Shown: in pieces, positions 1-8,049 of the stretch
Layout: each line of letters starts with the position of its first letter
Position numbering within the stretch: the stretch's first letter is position 1
From: a virus
Virus record (IMG/VR): IMGVR_UViG_3300023087_000852
Location: 1 to 44,838 of that record
Reading direction: 5' to 3' (one strand)
DNA: 44,838 nt
Position numbers and translations under genes: made by a program
Notes under the pieces: model-generated
Databases searched by the model: none
What the model was told of the DNA's origin: nothing
What the model saw: only the letters and a program-made list of their open reading frames with translations

Positions 1-1
1 C

Positions 2-856
2 ACAGTGACCGGCACACCTAATATATCAAACACACTGGACAGCAAAACTGTTTGGACATTTACGTCAGGAGAAGATTTAACCACTGACGAGTTTGCACAG
101 GTAGATGCTGACGGCAATCACTGGGCTATTGGACTAATGCAATGGAGTCAGATCAACGACACACAGGACTCGTTCTGGAGCACAGAGAACAACACGGTAT
201 CAGCATCAAGCAAAAGAGACTACGCTGTGAGTTCCGGTAATGCCAGTGCATTTGATGGTGAGTTAGATCTAGACGGCTTGGTTAGCAACAGGATCTCATC
301 TACCATAGGAAACAAGCAGGACTTCGACTCAGGCATAGCACAGGACACTTGGGTCATAGTGTGTGCCATATTCAACAAAACAGGCAACCAGATTGCTGTT
401 AGAGTAAATGGTGATAATGCATTTACACCTGTAAATGACTATGATAACGCACTAAACACCAATATGGATTTGCGATTCTTCCGCAACAGAGCCAGCGAAC
501 GAATGCAAGGTCAAATGGCAGAGTTTTTGACGTTTGCTGGATTGCCAGGCACAGGTGGCACAGATGTCAGCCACGTAGAACGCATAGAAGGATACCTTGC
601 TCACAAGTGGGCTCAAACAGGCAGTCTACCTTCAGATCATCCTTACAAGAGTTCAGCACCAAAACAAAATGCTGTATTGGTGAATACCGACACCAAAGTC
701 AGTCTTGATGGTTCTGACATTGACAGGATTGTGCTGTGGAAAAATCACAGGCAAACATCAGGTAATATGGCGTTCAACACATACAACAAAGACGTAAACA
801 CTCGTCCTACAACAGGATTGATGTATCCTCGTGTAAGGACACGCAGACGCGGATAA
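2..856 (+). CDS. LamG/concanavalin-like virion protein, C-terminal part (5' end outside window)
   Basis: The reading frame is open from the first bases of the window, so only the C-terminal part of about 284 residues is seen; the GTG at 5 need not be the start. It looks like a beta-rich concanavalin A/LamG-type domain: the segment IEGYLAHKWAQTGSLPSDHP near residues 197-216 is the signature seen at the end of many LamG-like phage and bacterial surface proteins. Such domains bind glycans, so a tail-fibre or receptor-binding role is inferred. It ends in a basic tail (RVRTRRRG) and is followed within one base by a late-promoter-like octamer and two further virion genes. No enzyme motif is seen. 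Confidence 0.7.
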   Translation, partial: TVTGTPNISNTLDSKTVWTFTSGEDLTTDEFAQVDADGNHWAIGLMQWSQINDTQDSFWSTENNTVSASSKRDYAVSSGNASAFDGELDLDGLVSNRISSTIGNKQDFDSGIAQDTWVIVCAIFNKTGNQIAVRVNGDNAFTPVNDYDNALNTNMDLRFFRNRASERMQGQMAEFLTFAGLPGTGGTDVSHVERIEGYLAHKWAQTGSLPSDHPYKSSAPKQNAVLVNTDTKVSLDGSDIDRIVLWKNHRQTSGNMAFNTYNKDVNTRPTTGLMYPRVRTRRRG

Positions 857-864
857 GATAAATA
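857..864 (+). promoter_or_regulatory. T4-type late promoter octamer (GATAAATA)
   Basis: GATAAATA differs by one base from the T4 late promoter TATAAATA and lies 23 bases before the ATG of the next virion gene, with a purine-rich ribosome site between. The same octamer recurs at several gene junctions in the window. Confidence 0.6.
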
Positions 865-887
865 TTAAAAAGGACAGGATTTAGGAA

Positions 888-1604
888 ATGGCACTAGCAC
901 AAATTAACATTGGTAACGCAGCAAACGATGGACAGGGTGACGATCTACGTGAAGCATTTATCAAAGTAAATCAAAACTTCCAAACACTAGAAAGCATAGC
1001 AGAACAAAGTGGTGCTAACGTAGGTGCTGCCTCAGGCAGCGTATATAAAGAAACTGCTGATAATGTTTTATATTTTAGAACACTAGCAGGAGGCACAGGC
1101 ATTAGTTTAACAACTTTGGACAATACTGTTGTTATTACAAACACTGTTGCATCAGCTAACTTTACTATTACAACACCTCAAGGAACAGTTATTGGTGGTA
1201 CAGATATTAACCTCAACTTTTTTGACGGTCAAGGTGTGGAAATCACAGGTGATGAAAACACAAAAACAATTACATTTAATGCCGGGTTATCAAGAGATCC
1301 TACACCGGCATTAGAAGCAAGTTTAGATGCTCGTAGCAACGATATAACCGCGGTAAATAATTTTAGTGCTAATAGTATTTTAGGGAATCGTGTAACTACA
1401 ACTAATCTTGTACCAACAAACATCACAGGTGTTGATACTGTAGAATATTACGATGCACTAGGTAGATACATTGAGGGATTTGATATGGGCGGCATTCAGC
1501 AAGTCCTTACTAGCCAACTTGATTGGGTAATGTATAGTTCTCCAATTGATCTTGGAACTTTCTTAAATCCTTTAGATGCTACAATGGATCTTGGGAATAT
1601 ATAG
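888..1604 (+). CDS. virion structural protein, probable fibre/tail-associated
   Basis: This 238-residue protein opens with a conserved phage N-terminal segment, IGNAANDGQGDDLREAF followed by KVNQNF (residues 8-31), which I know from T4-like fibre and baseplate-associated proteins. The rest is rich in Thr, Asn and short beta strands with no enzyme signature. A related anchor (DNDSQGFRDNF) begins the protein at 4777, so the two may attach to the same virion part. It follows a late-promoter octamer and is 9 bases upstream of the large Ig-like protein, so late expression as a structural component is likely. Exact position in the particle is unknown. Confidence 0.65.
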   Translation: MALAQINIGNAANDGQGDDLREAFIKVNQNFQTLESIAEQSGANVGAASGSVYKETADNVLYFRTLAGGTGISLTTLDNTVVITNTVASANFTITTPQGTVIGGTDINLNFFDGQGVEITGDENTKTITFNAGLSRDPTPALEASLDARSNDITAVNNFSANSILGNRVTTTNLVPTNITGVDTVEYYDALGRYIEGFDMGGIQQVLTSQLDWVMYSSPIDLGTFLNPLDATMDLGNI

Positions 1605-1613
1605 GAAGAATGA

Positions 1614-4600
1614 ATGTCTTTACTGCCGGTATGGAATGTAGAAACAAATTATAACTTAGGTACAATAAATGAAAGAGAAACTGTTTTAATTTCTCTTCCG
1701 ATAACCACATCTACAGATTTGACAACAGAAGTTATTAGCGGAAGTCTTCCAGGTGGCTTGCGACTAGAAGGTAATAATATTGTTGGAACACCATTTGAAG
1801 TAGCAAGAGACACACAAAGTAGATTTGTTATTAGAGCAACAAACAGTTTTGGCAAAAGAGATAGAACATTTTCTTTAACAGTTATAGGACCTGATAATCC
1901 TAATTGGGTTACACCCGAAGGTAGACTAGGTGTAGGTCCAAACAATGTATTGTTTATACTAGATAGCAGCATTATTGATTATCAACTAGAAGCAACTGAT
2001 ACAGACTTACCAGCAGGTGAAATATTAGAATATTATATTGCTGACGGAGACGGAGAACTGCCTCCGGGGATTAAACTTACAACAGGTGGTAAATTGCAAG
2101 GAGTAGTTGATCCTTTACTAGCATTAGATGTCAACGTTGTAGATGACGGATATGACACTACAAACTTTTCTAAGTATCCATTTGATTTTAATGTAAGAGC
2201 AGACAACGGTTGGGATAGTTATTTTTACGATATCACAACATATGATTACAGTAGTCCTGTAAGAACTCCTAGAAAACTTAATCGTTATTACGAATTTTTT
2301 GTTACAGTAGCAGATAATGTTACTAGTGTAAGACGTAGATTTATAATTTATGTTGTAGGTGATGATTATGTTAGAGCAGACAACACACTAATGCAAGCAG
2401 CAGATGGTGTGTTTACCGCAGATGCAACATTTAGAAGAATTCCTGTTTGGTTAACACCAGCAGACTTAGGTAGACGTAGAGCACAAAACTATCAAACATT
2501 TTATCTAGAAATCCTAGAGCAAAATTTCGTAGAAGGTTTTGTAAGATATGCACTAGAAGGTGTAAACGACGACGGTAGTGATAGCGAGTTACCGCCAGGC
2601 ATGGCACTAGATGAAACTACAGGTGAAATTGCAGGTGTTGTACCATATCAACCTGCTGTTACAAAAGAATATAAATTTACTGTTAATGCTATACGTTTTA
2701 CCACAGACATTGATGTAGTTACAGTTTTTGCAACTGTTTCTCAAGATACATTAATTGGAGGTAGAACACTAAGAGTAGGTAAACTTCCGACAGGTACTGC
2801 TGATGGTATAGAAGACCTAAACAGTCTAGTAGGTCAAACTATACAACTTAATGGACGCTCATATAAAATAGAAAGTGTTGATGGAACAAATAAAGACTAT
2901 GACGAAATTACATTTGAAAGTGCATTATTATCATTAAGAACTGTTAATCCAATTGTGTTAAGAAGTACGTCAACAGGTGGAAAAAACTATCTATGGATTA
3001 ATCAACTTTCTTCAAATGATACAGCATTCTATAAAAACAAAACAATTAACTTTACAGATGCAAGTCATGTAATAAATGATGTTGTAGACTATATAGAATG
3101 GGATGTAGACACAAGCGATAGCACTTCTGCTATGCAATTAGTTACAGATGTTACAGGCACTATAGACGGAAGTAGTGATATTGAACAAGGACTAGAGGCA
3201 TATTTTAGTAGAACAAATGCACCTGCTACAATACAAACAGAAGTAAGTGGATACGGTATTACTAAAGTAAAGTTAATTATTCCTAGTACTGCTGAATCAA
3301 GAAACAAAAACTTTATAGAAAGTTTGTTTCATACCACAGATAGCGATACTGTTACTGCTACACAAATCGCACAATATCAAAGAGTACAACTAGACAGCAA
3401 TTTAAAAAATACACTATCAGAAGGTAGACACATAACATTTGCAGCCGTTGTCAAAGATAGTTTTAGTAAGACATTCAACAGTGCCGACAACGAAACATTA
3501 GAAAAGGCAAAAACTTTTACAGTTAGTATACTAGGAGATGTTGAAAGTACAATTACTTGGAAAACACCGGCAGACCTAGGTACACTAAAAGCAAATAGAA
3601 TTAGTACACTTAAAGTAGAAGCAGAAACATCCATTCCAGATGCACTGTTAAAATACAATCTAATCAGCGGATCATTACCTCCCGGACTAGCATTAAAGAA
3701 TGACGGTAATATAATTGGTGAAGTACCAATTTTTGGAACACCTGAGCGCAAGGGATTGACATTCTTTGACAGCGGAACAACAACTTTCGACGGTGGTACA
3801 ACTACAAACGATAGAAATTATACATTCGAAATACTAGCAAGAGATAGATTTGGCTTTAGTGCAACATCTAGAACATTTACACTTAGTATAGATGATGTAG
3901 ATCAATTATTCTACAGTAACTTATATTTCCAACCTTTCTTGAAATCTACACAAAGATCTATTTGGAATGAATTTATAGGTAATACAAAAGTATTTGAACC
4001 AACTAAACTTTACAGACAAAGTGATACAAACTTTGGTGTACCTCGCCAACTTAGATCTCTAGCATACGCAGGTATTCAAACTCAATCAATAGATGATTTT
4101 TATATTGCTGTTGCAAAAAATCATACTAGAAGAAAATATTACTTCGGAAATGTTAAAAATGCAGTAGCCAAAGTTCCAGGGACTAACGATATAGTATATG
4201 AAGTAGTATACGTAGAACTTGTTGATAAAGCATTACCTGCCGCAGGCAAAACAAGACAAGTGTTTAACACAATAAACAACGGCAGTAAAATTACTGTAGA
4301 CAGTATTAAATTAGAATCGGCACAGGATAGCACTGGAAGATTAGACGAACCATTTAGATTTAGGCCAAATGGACAAACTGTAACTGCTGATACAGACGCA
4401 ATACAAATCAGTCAAAGTGGGCACAGTAGATTTTATATTTCTAATATTGATAATATGAGAGATAAAATTTCTGAACTAGGTTCAACATCCCTAGACTTTT
4501 TACCGTTATGGATGCGTACAGCACAAGGAACAAGCCTAGCAGAACTAGGATATGTGCTTTGTGTGCCTTTGGCATATACACTTCCGGGTGAGTCTACTAG

Positions 4601-4754
4601 AATACTACAAAACGTAGAAAACCATATAAAGACAACAGAATTTGATTTTGATCAAATTGAATATGACATAGATAGATATATTGCCGATGCTGTAACAGGG
4701 TCAAGTCAAGAAACATTTATCTTATTCGGAGATTACAAACACAACATTGCATAA
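1614..4754 (+). CDS. large virion protein with Ig-like (He_PIG-type) repeats
   Basis: A 1046-residue protein with at least four copies of the putative-Ig signature LPPGLxLxxxGxIxGxxP, at about residues 45-60, 149-165, 327-345 and 687-705. Each is preceded by a strand-rich stretch; three copies carry an upstream W-x-TP element (near residues 98, 279 and 649), two of them reading TPADLG. These are cell-surface or adhesin-type beta sandwiches, here probably forming a fibre or tail appendage. The start is the ATG after TAGGAAGAATGA, nine bases after the upstream stop. No peptidase or glycosidase motif is visible. Its neighbours share fibre-type N-termini. Function as an adhesion component is inferred from the fold. 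Confidence 0.7.
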   Translation: MSLLPVWNVETNYNLGTINERETVLISLPITTSTDLTTEVISGSLPGGLRLEGNNIVGTPFEVARDTQSRFVIRATNSFGKRDRTFSLTVIGPDNPNWVTPEGRLGVGPNNVLFILDSSIIDYQLEATDTDLPAGEILEYYIADGDGELPPGIKLTTGGKLQGVVDPLLALDVNVVDDGYDTTNFSKYPFDFNVRADNGWDSYFYDITTYDYSSPVRTPRKLNRYYEFFVTVADNVTSVRRRFIIYVVGDDYVRADNTLMQAADGVFTADATFRRIPVWLTPADLGRRRAQNYQTFYLEILEQNFVEGFVRYALEGVNDDGSDSELPPGMALDETTGEIAGVVPYQPAVTKEYKFTVNAIRFTTDIDVVTVFATVSQDTLIGGRTLRVGKLPTGTADGIEDLNSLVGQTIQLNGRSYKIESVDGTNKDYDEITFESALLSLRTVNPIVLRSTSTGGKNYLWINQLSSNDTAFYKNKTINFTDASHVINDVVDYIEWDVDTSDSTSAMQLVTDVTGTIDGSSDIEQGLEAYFSRTNAPATIQTEVSGYGITKVKLIIPSTAESRNKNFIESLFHTTDSDTVTATQIAQYQRVQLDSNLKNTLSEGRHITFAAVVKDSFSKTFNSADNETLEKAKTFTVSILGDVESTITWKTPADLGTLKANRISTLKVEAETSIPDALLKYNLISGSLPPGLALKNDGNIIGEVPIFGTPERKGLTFFDSGTTTFDGGTTTNDRNYTFEILARDRFGFSATSRTFTLSIDDVDQLFYSNLYFQPFLKSTQRSIWNEFIGNTKVFEPTKLYRQSDTNFGVPRQLRSLAYAGIQTQSIDDFYIAVAKNHTRRKYYFGNVKNAVAKVPGTNDIVYEVVYVELVDKALPAAGKTRQVFNTINNGSKITVDSIKLESAQDSTGRLDEPFRFRPNGQTVTADTDAIQISQSGHSRFYISNIDNMRDKISELGSTSLDFLPLWMRTAQGTSLAELGYVLCVPLAYTLPGESTRILQNVENHIKTTEFDFDQIEYDIDRYIADAVTGSSQETFILFGDYKHNIA

Positions 4755-4757
4755 ATA
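4750..4757 (+). promoter_or_regulatory. T4-type late promoter octamer (CATAAATA)
   Basis: CATAAATA overlaps the stop codon of the Ig-like repeat gene and lies 19 bases before the ATG of the next virion gene, whose ribosome site is AAAGGAAA. Confidence 0.55.
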
Positions 4758-4776
4758 GTATGTAAAGGAAATAACA

Positions 4777-5358
4777 ATGGCAGATGAAGTAATAGTTTAT
4801 ACAACAATTGATGCAGACTTTCCAGTCGCAGGACAAGATAACGATAGCCAAGGCTTTCGTGATAACTTTAGTGTGGTTAAAACAGGATTATCAGTTGCTA
4901 ATACTGAATTAAATTCATTGAAAACTGGAACTGCAAAATTAAATGTAGATAATGACTTTGGTGAAAACAAAATTTCAAATGCAAATCTTGTAGCAAATAC
5001 ACTTGATAACAATAACACTAACGTAAATATGAACGGTGGTGAATCAGCAGCAGTTGACTGGAGTGACGGTGCAGTATATAATGTTTCAGGTAATGCAAGT
5101 GCAGGTGCGATTGGTATAACTTTAACAAATTTCCCTACTACAAACGCAGGCAGTGCAAGAGTAGTAATAAGTACAGCAAATACTTCTAACACAACATTTA
5201 CATTTAATGCAGGATTAGGTCAAACACTAAAGACAGACGGAAATGCTGCATGGACATCTACAGCACTAGAAGTTACTAATACACAAACAATGATTGTAGA
5301 TGTTTTTACAACAGATGGTGTTACATATTATCTAACACATGTAGGTACTTACAGTTGA
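4777..5358 (+). CDS. virion structural protein with SQGFRDNF N-terminal motif
   Basis: The 193-residue product begins with a motif common in marine T4-like structural proteins: GQDNDSQGFRDNFSVVKTGL at residues 18-37. Downstream it is low in charge and rich in Asn, Thr, Ala and Gly with alternating hydrophobic residues, as in beta-structured fibre or collar proteins. It resembles the N-terminus of the protein at 888. Late promoter and AAAGGAAA ribosome site precede it. I assign it to the virion on these grounds; which appendage it belongs to cannot be told. Confidence 0.6.
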   Translation: MADEVIVYTTIDADFPVAGQDNDSQGFRDNFSVVKTGLSVANTELNSLKTGTAKLNVDNDFGENKISNANLVANTLDNNNTNVNMNGGESAAVDWSDGAVYNVSGNASAGAIGITLTNFPTTNAGSARVVISTANTSNTTFTFNAGLGQTLKTDGNAAWTSTALEVTNTQTMIVDVFTTDGVTYYLTHVGTYS

Positions 5359-5585
5359 TACATCCTAATCTAGGCGATTTATCAGAATTTACAATGAATG
5401 AATTAGAACAAAAAGTTCTAAAACTTAATTCTATGTATTTCATGACGCAGGATGAAAATGTACGTCACCAAATGATTTTGCTTATTGATTCTTACAAAGT
5501 AGAAATAGAAGAAAGACGTAAGCAACAGAAAAAAGAACAAGAAGACACTAATTCAGATCTTGACAATCTTATCAATGTATCGTAA
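5355..5585 (+). CDS. small conserved helical protein
   Basis: A 76-residue product starting at a TTG that overlaps the stop of the preceding virion gene (translational coupling); an in-frame ATG at 5394 is the alternative. It is predicted to be helical, with a heptad-like middle (LEQKVLKLNSMYF) and a highly charged KKEQEDTNSD tail. Similar short proteins with L-x-DLSE/xELxxKVxxLN patterns occur beside structural genes in marine T4-like phages, but I know no function. It may be a minor structural or assembly protein. Confidence 0.5.
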   Translation: MIHPNLGDLSEFTMNELEQKVLKLNSMYFMTQDENVRHQMILLIDSYKVEIEERRKQQKKEQEDTNSDLDNLINVS

Positions 5586-5589
5586 AATA
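5582..5589 (+). promoter_or_regulatory. possible late promoter octamer (GTAAAATA)
   Basis: GTAAAATA overlaps the end of the upstream gene and sits 5 bases before the ATG at 5595. It is a weaker match than GATAAATA, but its spacing to the start codon is like that of the octamers at 28685, 31402 and 34453. Confidence 0.35.
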
Positions 5590-5594
5590 CATTT

Positions 5595-6125
5595 ATGCTT
5601 ATGAGAACAGACGACCTAGGTATACCTCGATTTACAAATCGCGATTTAATCGATATGATCTATTCAGGTCATGCGGATAAAGTGCATGTGGTATTATGTA
5701 CACCTACAGACGAAATAGACAAGTTTAATACTGCAATGGAAGAACAAGGTATGGATCCATTGCAAAAGTATATTCCATTAGATGTAGATCAAAAGACTTT
5801 TGACGGAGTATGTCAAAGCGAATGGTTTATGCCTGAAGAATATAAAGCGATTAGCGTATATGAATATGTTCTAGGTAAAGCAGAAACACCTTGCCCGCAA
5901 CACGTACAAGATCGTATTTGGGAAGAACTAGACGAATTTAAAAAACGTGGTATGCACGATCTACTACGCTATATGATTTATCTTGTAGACTTTATGCGTG
6001 AGAATGACATTGTATGGGGTGTAGGACGTGGATCAAGTGTAGCAAGTTATGTGCTGTATTTGATAGGTGTGCATCGTATAGATTCAATCCAGTATGGCCT
6101 GGATTGGAGAGAGTTCTTGAGATAA
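5595..6125 (+). CDS. truncated DNA polymerase III alpha-like protein
   Basis: This 176-residue protein ends in a segment (about residues 125-176) that matches the bacterial Pol III alpha subunit just before its active site: LLRYMIYLVDFMREND, then VGRGSSVASYVLYLIGV, then GLDWREFL, corresponding to PGRGSAAGSLVAYxLGI...LLFERFL in DnaE. In DnaE the catalytic aspartate segment (PDFDxD) follows immediately; here the gene stops instead, so it cannot be a polymerase. No PHP domain is present. Such fragments occur in other marine T4-like phages. A DNA- or nucleotide-binding role, or interference with host Pol III, is conjecture. There is no clear ribosome site. Confidence 0.65.
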   Translation: MLMRTDDLGIPRFTNRDLIDMIYSGHADKVHVVLCTPTDEIDKFNTAMEEQGMDPLQKYIPLDVDQKTFDGVCQSEWFMPEEYKAISVYEYVLGKAETPCPQHVQDRIWEELDEFKKRGMHDLLRYMIYLVDFMRENDIVWGVGRGSSVASYVLYLIGVHRIDSIQYGLDWREFLR

Positions 6126-6152
6126 GTAGTACATATTAAGGAGATCAATAAT

Positions 6153-6536
6153 ATGGCAAGACAACAATCAGGGCGTAAAATTTATAAAACAGCCCAAGGT
6201 AAAAATATCGATCTTGATCTTCTGATCAGTAGAAATGAATTAACTCCTGCTGTAGGCAATGCAAGAGTTAATGCACGAGGAGATGAACTAGGACCAGGTG
6301 GTAAAATTGTTCGCAAGCGTGAACAAGTTCTTAAAGAATATTATAACACAAAAGGTGTTGTAGAAGAAACCGTTGTTAGACCAAAACCTATCACTGAGTT
6401 AGAAGAAGAAATGTTTGATGAGTTTGATAATGAACCAGTGCCTGAAAAGCCTGTTGAAACAAAAAAATCAAAAACACAAACATTAGACGAATGGATTGAA
6501 GACGAAGACGGCAATTTTATTAGAAAAGGTGAATAA
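6153..6536 (+). CDS. conserved T4-like hypothetical protein
   Basis: A 127-residue charged protein with the conserved block RNELTPAVGNARVNARGDEL and GPGGKIVRKRE (residues about 29-59), followed by an acidic, probably disordered C-terminal half ending in EDEDGNFIRKGE. I recognise the block from marine T4-like phages but not its function; a head or assembly-related role is a guess from position. A strong AAGGAG ribosome site precedes the ATG, and its stop overlaps the next start (TAATG). Confidence 0.55.
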   Translation: MARQQSGRKIYKTAQGKNIDLDLLISRNELTPAVGNARVNARGDELGPGGKIVRKREQVLKEYYNTKGVVEETVVRPKPITELEEEMFDEFDNEPVPEKPVETKKSKTQTLDEWIEDEDGNFIRKGE

Positions 6537-6943
6537 TGGCTGTAAATTTTGGAAAAGTTTTTAAAGGAACTTTAACTCCTATTAAAGATAGAGTTCTTGT
6601 CACTGATATGTATTTTGGTGAACAAAAAACAAAAAGTGGATTAATTATTACTAATGATGATGGAAATACTAGAGGCATTTATCCTCGCTGGGGTAAAGTA
6701 CATGCAAAAGGTCCAGACAACAAAGATGATTACCAAGTAGGTGACTGGATTTTAATTGAACATGGTCGTTGGACAAGAGCATTTAATGTTGATGATGGCA
6801 ATGGCGCAATAGAACTAAGAATGATTGATCAAGAATGTATTATAGGGTATAGTAATGAAAAGCCAAATGATGTTTACATTGGTGACGAATATGCGAATGG
6901 CGAATCAACAACTATAGACCCATCAAATTTTGTGGGGGCATAA
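6536..6943 (+). CDS. GroES/gp31-like co-chaperonin
   Basis: The 135-residue product has the GroES barrel order: LTPIKDRVLVTDM (cf. IRPLHDRVxV) at residues 12-24, a mobile-loop position KTKSGLIITND (cf. ETKSAGGIVLT) near 31-41, then GKVHAKGP and YQVGDWILIEHG (cf. VKVGDxVxF) near 66-76. T4 gp31 is the analogous phage co-chaperonin that lets GroEL fold the major capsid protein gp23. The mobile loop GLIITND keeps the hydrophobic residues expected to bind GroEL. The C-terminal 30 residues are an extension. Identification is by motif order and length, so moderately sure. Confidence 0.65.
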   Translation: MAVNFGKVFKGTLTPIKDRVLVTDMYFGEQKTKSGLIITNDDGNTRGIYPRWGKVHAKGPDNKDDYQVGDWILIEHGRWTRAFNVDDGNGAIELRMIDQECIIGYSNEKPNDVYIGDEYANGESTTIDPSNFVGA

Positions 6944-7302
6944 TGACAAACCCATTCGCAGATATTGAACGCTTTGGCTCAGCGTGTGATCAAGAGCCTA
7001 ATGAAGCAAACTACAAAATGTATCTTGATCTAATTCGAGAAGAAACAGACGAACTGGAAGAAGCCATTATAGACAACGATAAGGTAGAACAACTTGACGC
7101 ACTAGTTGATATTCTAGTTGTTACTATGGGTGCTATCCGTGCCGCAGGTTGGGACGGAGAAGGTGCTTGGAAAGAAGTAATGGATACAAACTTTGCTAAG
7201 ATCGATCCAGACACTGGCAAAGTTCGTAAACGTGAAGATGGCAAGGTACTGAAGCCAGAAGGTTGGAAGGCTCCAGAACTTGCACAGTTTATAGGAGACT
7301 AA
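6943..7302 (+). CDS. MazG/HisE-type nucleotide pyrophosphohydrolase
   Basis: An all-alpha NTP pyrophosphatase of 119 residues. Metal-binding acidic motifs are visible: REETDELEEAI (residues 27-37) and EQLDALVDILVV (residues 44-55), matching the ExxE...ExxD pattern. Phage enzymes of this type hydrolyse NTPs or dNTPs to the monophosphate and PPi and adjust nucleotide pools or alarmones. The C-terminal part with DTNFAKID resembles that found after the core in phosphoribosyl-ATP pyrophosphohydrolase-like phage proteins. It overlaps the GroES-like gene by one base and is followed immediately by the Bax inhibitor gene. A second MazG-type protein is at 38238. Confidence 0.75.
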   Translation: MTNPFADIERFGSACDQEPNEANYKMYLDLIREETDELEEAIIDNDKVEQLDALVDILVVTMGAIRAAGWDGEGAWKEVMDTNFAKIDPDTGKVRKREDGKVLKPEGWKAPELAQFIGD

Positions 7303-7303
7303 T

Positions 7304-7987
7304 ATGGTAGCAAGAACTGCTAATGTTGCAAGTCGAGCTTATGATGAAGGCTTGCGTAAATTTATGATTAATATGTACAATCACACTGCTCTAGGATTAG
7401 CAGTAAGTGGATTTGTTGCATATCTATGTTACACAACAGGATTTATTCCAACTGGATTATTAGGTCTTGTGGTTATGTTTGCGCCGCTAGGTATGATTTT
7501 ATATTATAGTTTTGCAGGCGGCAATTGGACACTACAAGGCATCACAAGATTCTATTACGCATTTACAGCAGTAATGGGAATTAGTATGAGTACAATATTT
7601 GTTGTATATACAATGACAAGTATTGCACAGGTATTTTTTATTACAAGTGCAACATTTGCAGCAGCAAGTTTATATGGATATACAACTAAACGTGATCTAA
7701 CCGCAATGGGTAGTTTTCTTATTGTAGGATTAATTGGCATTATTATTGCTAGTATTGTAAACATCTTTCTAGCAAGTTCAGCATTTGCATTTGCAATTAG
7801 TATTATCGGTGTACTAATTTTTGTCGGTATGACAGCATGGGATACGCAAACAGCAAAAAATTTATTTCTTTCTGCTCCTAATATGGAAGTTGCAGACAAA
7901 TATGGTGTCCAAATGGCATTGAGTTTATATCTTGACTTTGTGAACTTGTTCCAATTCTTATTAGCACTATTAGGTAATAGAGAATAA
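7304..7987 (+). CDS. Bax inhibitor-1 (YccA/YbhL) family membrane protein
   Basis: A 227-residue integral membrane protein with about seven hydrophobic helices. Family hallmarks are YGYTTKRDLTAMGSFLIVGL in the middle, GMTAWDTQTAK at about residues 180-190, and SLYLDFVNLFQFLLALLGNR at the C-terminus. Bacterial members are inner-membrane proteins linked to calcium or proton leak and to regulation of the FtsH protease (YccA). The sequence is full length with the conserved aspartates, so it may be functional and was probably captured from a bacterial host. It ends the transcription unit; a sigma70-like promoter follows. Confidence 0.9.
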   Translation: MVARTANVASRAYDEGLRKFMINMYNHTALGLAVSGFVAYLCYTTGFIPTGLLGLVVMFAPLGMILYYSFAGGNWTLQGITRFYYAFTAVMGISMSTIFVVYTMTSIAQVFFITSATFAAASLYGYTTKRDLTAMGSFLIVGLIGIIIASIVNIFLASSAFAFAISIIGVLIFVGMTAWDTQTAKNLFLSAPNMEVADKYGVQMALSLYLDFVNLFQFLLALLGNRE

Positions 7988-7992
7988 TTTAC

Positions 7993-8021
7993 TTGACATC
8001 GTGTACGTTTTGTGTTATGTT
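7993..8021 (+). promoter_or_regulatory. sigma70-like promoter
   Basis: TTGACA at 7993-7998 and TATGTT at 8016-8021 are separated by 17 bases. It lies in the 62-base gap before the nucleotidase gene, whose ribosome site is GAGG. It would drive the nucleotide metabolism and replication operon early, with host RNA polymerase. Confidence 0.65.
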
Positions 8022-8049
8022 TAAGCATAATTAACAACGAGGTTCAACT

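Noticed and set aside
1649-1972. Open frames on the minus strand within the large virion gene (also at 3089-3307, 3377-3751, 4797-5192 and similar)
   Set aside because: They lie opposite clearly coding plus-strand frames, have no ribosome site and no recognisable domain; they are shadows of the sense gene.
6153-6536. gp67/prohead core protein
   Set aside because: The acidic C-terminal half recalls gp67, but the conserved ELTPAVGN block has no counterpart I know in it, so it was left as hypothetical.
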